A stretch of DNA of 64,000 bases, from contig NC_088309.1 of the NCBI RefSeq assembly GCF_910592395.1, positions 24,864,599 to 24,928,598 on the forward strand, given 5' to 3'. Source of the stretch: Lineus longissimus (Eukaryota; Nemertea; Pilidiophora; Heteronemertea; Lineidae). Of the stretch, positions 60,445-64,000 are shown piece by piece. Both the position numbers and the translations under genes were made by a program. The notes beneath the pieces were generated by a model. The model was given only the letters and a program-made list of their open reading frames with translations. It did no database searches and was not told where the DNA came from. Each line of letters opens with the position of its first letter. The stretch's first letter is position 1.

Positions 60445-62585
60445 TCATGACGGAATGTCGGCAAATATGACTACACTGGTAATAAGAGCAGCCAGGAAGA
60501 ACAATAGCAAGAGAATTCTGTCCAAGACCAATGCGACCATCTGCCACTCATGTCGGCAAGCATGACTCACGTGTTCCTTTTGAAGTTTCCTAAATATTGC
60601 AGTCTTTAACTCGCTCACTTCCTGTAATACTTTTTTAAGGTTGTTCACCACATCGTCTGCGCGCCTCTCATCATTTGGTATGTTGGTCCGCGGAGGGATG
60701 GTGTAGTTCTCATAGTTTGTTAGCTCAACGGGCGTTAGCTGGTTGCCCATGTTCGCAATGACAGTCCCATTCATTCTGTTGTTTTGTTCGGATTGGTGTG
60801 TATTTTTCTCGTACACATCTTTGGCCTGTAAGAAAAACCGCCAGATCAATCCACTGCTTAGAGTAGTTCAAGATTAGTACCGAGAGTAGCTCTTCGTACA
60901 TACTGCAGTCATTGGGGACATTCCAGTCACTGCGCTACAACATTTCCTTTAATGAGTACATGCTTTATATTTGATTAAGTATCTGGTAGCCCACTAGCAA
61001 TCGATGATGTTGTGAAAAAAAAGTATCGGTTGCCTCCAATAACACTGTCAACGATCTGTGCATTTGCGAACGTTTCGCGAAAGCTTTGCGACAAGCTCCA
61101 AGTCCGATAGGTTATCGCAAATATTGACAGATAAGCTCGCTGGATCTATGTTTGGTTATTGCAAGGTGGGATAGGGTTGCGATGTATTCAGCTCGCTATT
61201 TTGATTGAAATCTGCCTGCAAATGAAAACAATTAATTTCTGCGAAAAACTATAAAAGCCTTCTATGTTCACGTCAAATTCAGAAGATAATTCAGAAGAAA
61301 ATCGAAGTGTTTGCTATAGTCATCCTCTTGCAAACAGGACCTACAACATGACTCCTCCCTACGCATGTTTCCGAGCTGGAAGTAAGTAGTTATTGAGTGA
61401 AATGGCCGGATATGTCAGGATGGAAGCTAGTGCACTGGCCCTACTTGTTACATGCATATAATGCAAAATCACTTCAGCTTCAACTAAAATGGAGACAACA
61501 TTGTGATGAAGCTAAAATCGGTACCTCTTTCATAACTTGTTGGCATCGCGACCCAAGGCACACGGGTTTGGCTAGCCATGTAAGGACAACCTTACGGAAA
61601 CTGGCGGGCACCCTCGCACCATGTTCCCCATTGAAGTGAAGGTTGAGGACGACGACAGTTAGCGTAGTGGACAAGGAAAGTAGAAATATCGCAGCACCGA
61701 AGAATTTGCCTGAAAATAAGAAAGTTGGACGTCATTGTGGTAAACATTTTTCATATTGTGTATCGGTCTATGTGACAGCAACTTCTAGCGATGGGCGGGG
61801 TAGCTCTGGTCCTATGCTAGAGCTAGAGGAGGTGTATTCCGAAGTGGTAAATTTATGAAAGTCTATCAAGGCTTCCGGTGCAGCCACTGTACTCCGGTTT
61901 GTACTTTTGATACGTTTATCTGCCTCCTCCGCCAATGTCATTACCTCAATGGATTAAAGTAACACGTATACCCAAATGTCACTCCCATCAAGTAGGAGAA
62001 ACAACTGAAAATGTACATGAATCAATTTTTTTCCTACCTATCACAGGCACTACCTCTGAGGTAGGTGGCATACTCTCAGCTATCAGTAACAAAAACACAG
62101 TCATGGCAAGAAGGACCGTCACTCCAAGAGATACCTTCTCCCCAGATTCAGGCGGGAGGTAGAAAACAAGAATCGCCACGCCCATGATAAAGATACAGGG
62201 CATCACTAAGTTATACACGTAGAAAAGCGGGAGTCTTTTTATGGTAATGTAAAATGTCAGGTCAGGGTAGGGCTCTGGACAGCAGCTGTAGATTATGACA
62301 TTCCGTTTGAAGGTCAAGGAGTCCAGGACCCATTCACCATTCGGAATGAACGGTGTAGAGTCTGCGGGGTCCTTTTCTTTTGGCCAGAGGTTGACTTTAA
62401 AGCCGTCGTACGTCCACGAGCCGAGAATGAGCGGGCATCTTTGTTTGTCAAATGGGAAGTAGGCAATGTCGACTTTGCACGTGGTTTTGACGAGGGCTGG
62501 CGTGAGCCACATCATGTGGCCTTCATTAGAGATGATAACGTTGGTCTTGCTGAAGATTTCATTCGGTTTCATGTTTTCGTCGACG
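60445..62585 (-). CDS. Nicotinic acetylcholine receptor alpha-type subunit, 5' partial
   Basis: The last three coding exons (62585-62038, 61709-61525, 60825-60445) join in frame to 371 residues; the N-terminal third lies upstream of the visible exons. Cys-loop receptor features in order: loop F/B region, a 13-residue Cys loop (CKVDIAYFPFDKQRC), loop B GSWTYDG, and loop C YSCCPEPYPD with the vicinal cysteines that define alpha subunits. M1 follows (FYVYNLVMPCIFIMGVAIL), then M2 (EKVSLGVTVLLAMTVFLLLIAES), M3 in exon 2 (GAAIFLLSLSTTLTVVVLN) and M4 near the end (ALVLDRILLLLFFLAALITSV). M2 has the Glu ring typical of cation-selective channels. The M3-M4 cytosolic loop is short, about 130 residues. 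The GKFFGAA junction and exon phases (1, 0) are consistent. It probably forms an alpha7/alpha9-like or invertebrate-specific homo- or heteromeric channel at the plasma membrane; which one cannot be told without the N-terminus. Confidence 0.93.
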
Positions 62586-64000
62586 CTGAAACGAATGTGA
62601 GGTGATGATTATGAAGTTTATAGTTTTTTGGAACTTGACAGTATTTTGTGTAGCGTCATGTTTGATCGGAGCGAGGTCGAAGCTGAGCAAGAACCATTAG
62701 CGGCGATTTTTCACACAAGTAAAATGTCGTTGGCGTGATTTAGGTTGCGATTGATGTTGTCTTAAACCAAGTAGCTCGATTTATAGTACCCCGAAAGCCA
62801 GGTCAATAATTCTGTGAAGAGTTTAATAAGATTCTCGCTGCTTAGCTTTCTGTGCAATCTTAGAAAGAATCTTTCAAGAATCTCGTAAAAGTTAATCAAA
62901 ATGTATTCCGGTTTTAAACCAGAATCCTATAGCAGTCACAGAGGAATTTTGGCGAGATTTCCGTTCTGGGAATCCAGGCCTGCCTGCCCTGGCCTGTTGA
63001 TGGCTTCTCAGTGTCGTTAACACTTTAAATATGTAATCACATTGCAGTCTTTTTCGGACAGCTGCATTGGGAGGGAGTTATTAGTTAAGAGCAATGTACA
63101 GTGCCCTGTTTTGCAACGAAATAACTATGTGAATGTCATGACTGTCGATCTGCCCACACCAGAAATATCTGAAGCATCTTTCCATAGAATTAAAGGTGTG
63201 TAAATACCATCAAAATTCCTCACATGACGAGATGATCTCATCCTGGCCATACCCTACACCTGAACATAGTGTACGTACGTTTTCATCGATCTGTCTGTGC
63301 AGGCCTACGCCGAATGCATACGTACAAATATACAACACTGCAGTGCATTGCATTGATCTTTGTTGCTTGGCACTTCAGGCCCAGTTTGTTCCATGAAGTG
63401 TTTGGACATGTTTGAGGTAGTGCAAAGGATGACAGTTTTCAAAAGCCTCAGGCCATTTATGATTGATATTTCATATTCAGCTCAATCAAACTTTATAGCA
63501 TGCATTGAGGTACAGGGATGCAATCTAGAGTCGATTGTTTCTTCCATTTGCCCTTCTGATATCTAGGGCCAGGTTTTAGAATACCACAAAATAAACAATA
63601 TCAAAATGCATCGTTCGTTTTGATACAGTTTGTTAAGCCATTGACAGTTCCTACCAATTAACAAGGATAAGCGATTTAAAGTTTAGGCCACTGATGAATA
63701 CATTGAGGCCATAAAACCGCTGGGATTTCCAGCAAATAGTTCAAATTTGATGTATTTAAATTCAGTAGCAACCAATTTGAATTAATCTTCGTCGTAGTCG
63801 TCATCACTTAAGACGTCGAAGGACTAGGTCCGTTTAGGTCGCTGCGATCTGCGACGCAGCCTTGACAACTTGGCGACCTGCTTATGGCAATGTAAACCAC
63901 CAATCGCCTGCCGCATTCCAACCAAAATAATCATGTTGACACTGGCTCTGTCGCAGGTTGCAGCGATTAAATCCCTCGTTTGTGTAGCGCCTACTCGGCT
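62586..64000. other. Upstream intron of the receptor gene; no exon seen
   Basis: The preceding receptor exon should carry a WxPD motif ending near LYN. I do not find it here, so this stretch is probably intron. It ends in a foldback structure at 63838-63967. Confidence 0.5.
63838..63967. mobile_element. Foldback element, ~130 bp, imperfect 23-bp inverted ends
   Basis: The left end GTCGCTGCGATCTGCGACGC is matched by the reverse complement of the right end (GTCGCAGGTTGCAGCGAT) with few mismatches. The spacing of about 84 bases and CG-rich ends in AT-rich DNA suggest a small non-autonomous transposon. The true ends may extend beyond these coordinates. Confidence 0.55.

Noticed and set aside
1-64000. 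CRISPR arrays, bacterial operons, prophage or insertion sequences
   Set aside because: Introns, animal gene families and the repeat types show nuclear metazoan DNA; no regularly spaced repeats or bacterial gene order are present.

Overview
The window is animal nuclear DNA, not bacterial. Coding sequence is sparse, AT-rich and split by GT-AG introns. It includes metazoan families: a nicotinic acetylcholine receptor, KRTCAP2, a TRIM protein and an IGFBP-domain protein. Frequent ACATGTACATGT-type palindromes, MITE-like foldbacks, tRNA-Met relics and an AAT-tailed AAAGCGC repeat suggest a marine invertebrate (lophotrochozoan, hemichordate or cephalochordate-like). The phylum cannot be fixed from this window. 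All gene models were spliced by eye and checked for reading phase across every junction.

Layout. Positions 1-30 kb hold no recognisable gene, only repeats, two tRNA-Met pseudogenes, a 156-bp foldback element and a few weak candidate exons. At 30.85-31.51 kb (+) lies a four-pass membrane protein resembling the MS4A/CD20 superfamily. A TCATCA microsatellite lies at 32.7-33.15 kb. At 36.36-37.62 kb (-) is a small three-exon gene for a secreted peptide with eight cysteines. KRTCAP2, an oligosaccharyltransferase subunit, lies at 39.25-40.62 kb (+). At 42.14-43.17 kb (+) is a repeat-rich, mucin-like single-pass protein, and at 44.23-46.05 kb (+) a DUF4239 (bestrophin-like) multi-pass protein. At 49.59-52.98 kb (+) five exons encode a 788-residue TRIM protein (RING, two B-boxes, coiled coil) fused to a Rab-like small GTPase domain. 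At 54.81-58.96 kb (-) is a secreted protein with an IGFBP N-terminal domain and an unassigned cysteine-rich C-terminus. The last three coding exons of a nicotinic receptor alpha-type subunit lie at 60.45-62.59 kb (-); its 5' part is outside the window.

The genes do not form an operon or an obvious pathway. Several encode membrane or secreted proteins. The most unusual find is the TRIM-Rab fusion, whose GTPase keeps its P-loop but has lost the NKxD specificity motif and the catalytic glutamine, and which ends in a CaaX-like tail. Second is the eight-cysteine peptide gene, whose exons are too short to be found as simple reading frames.
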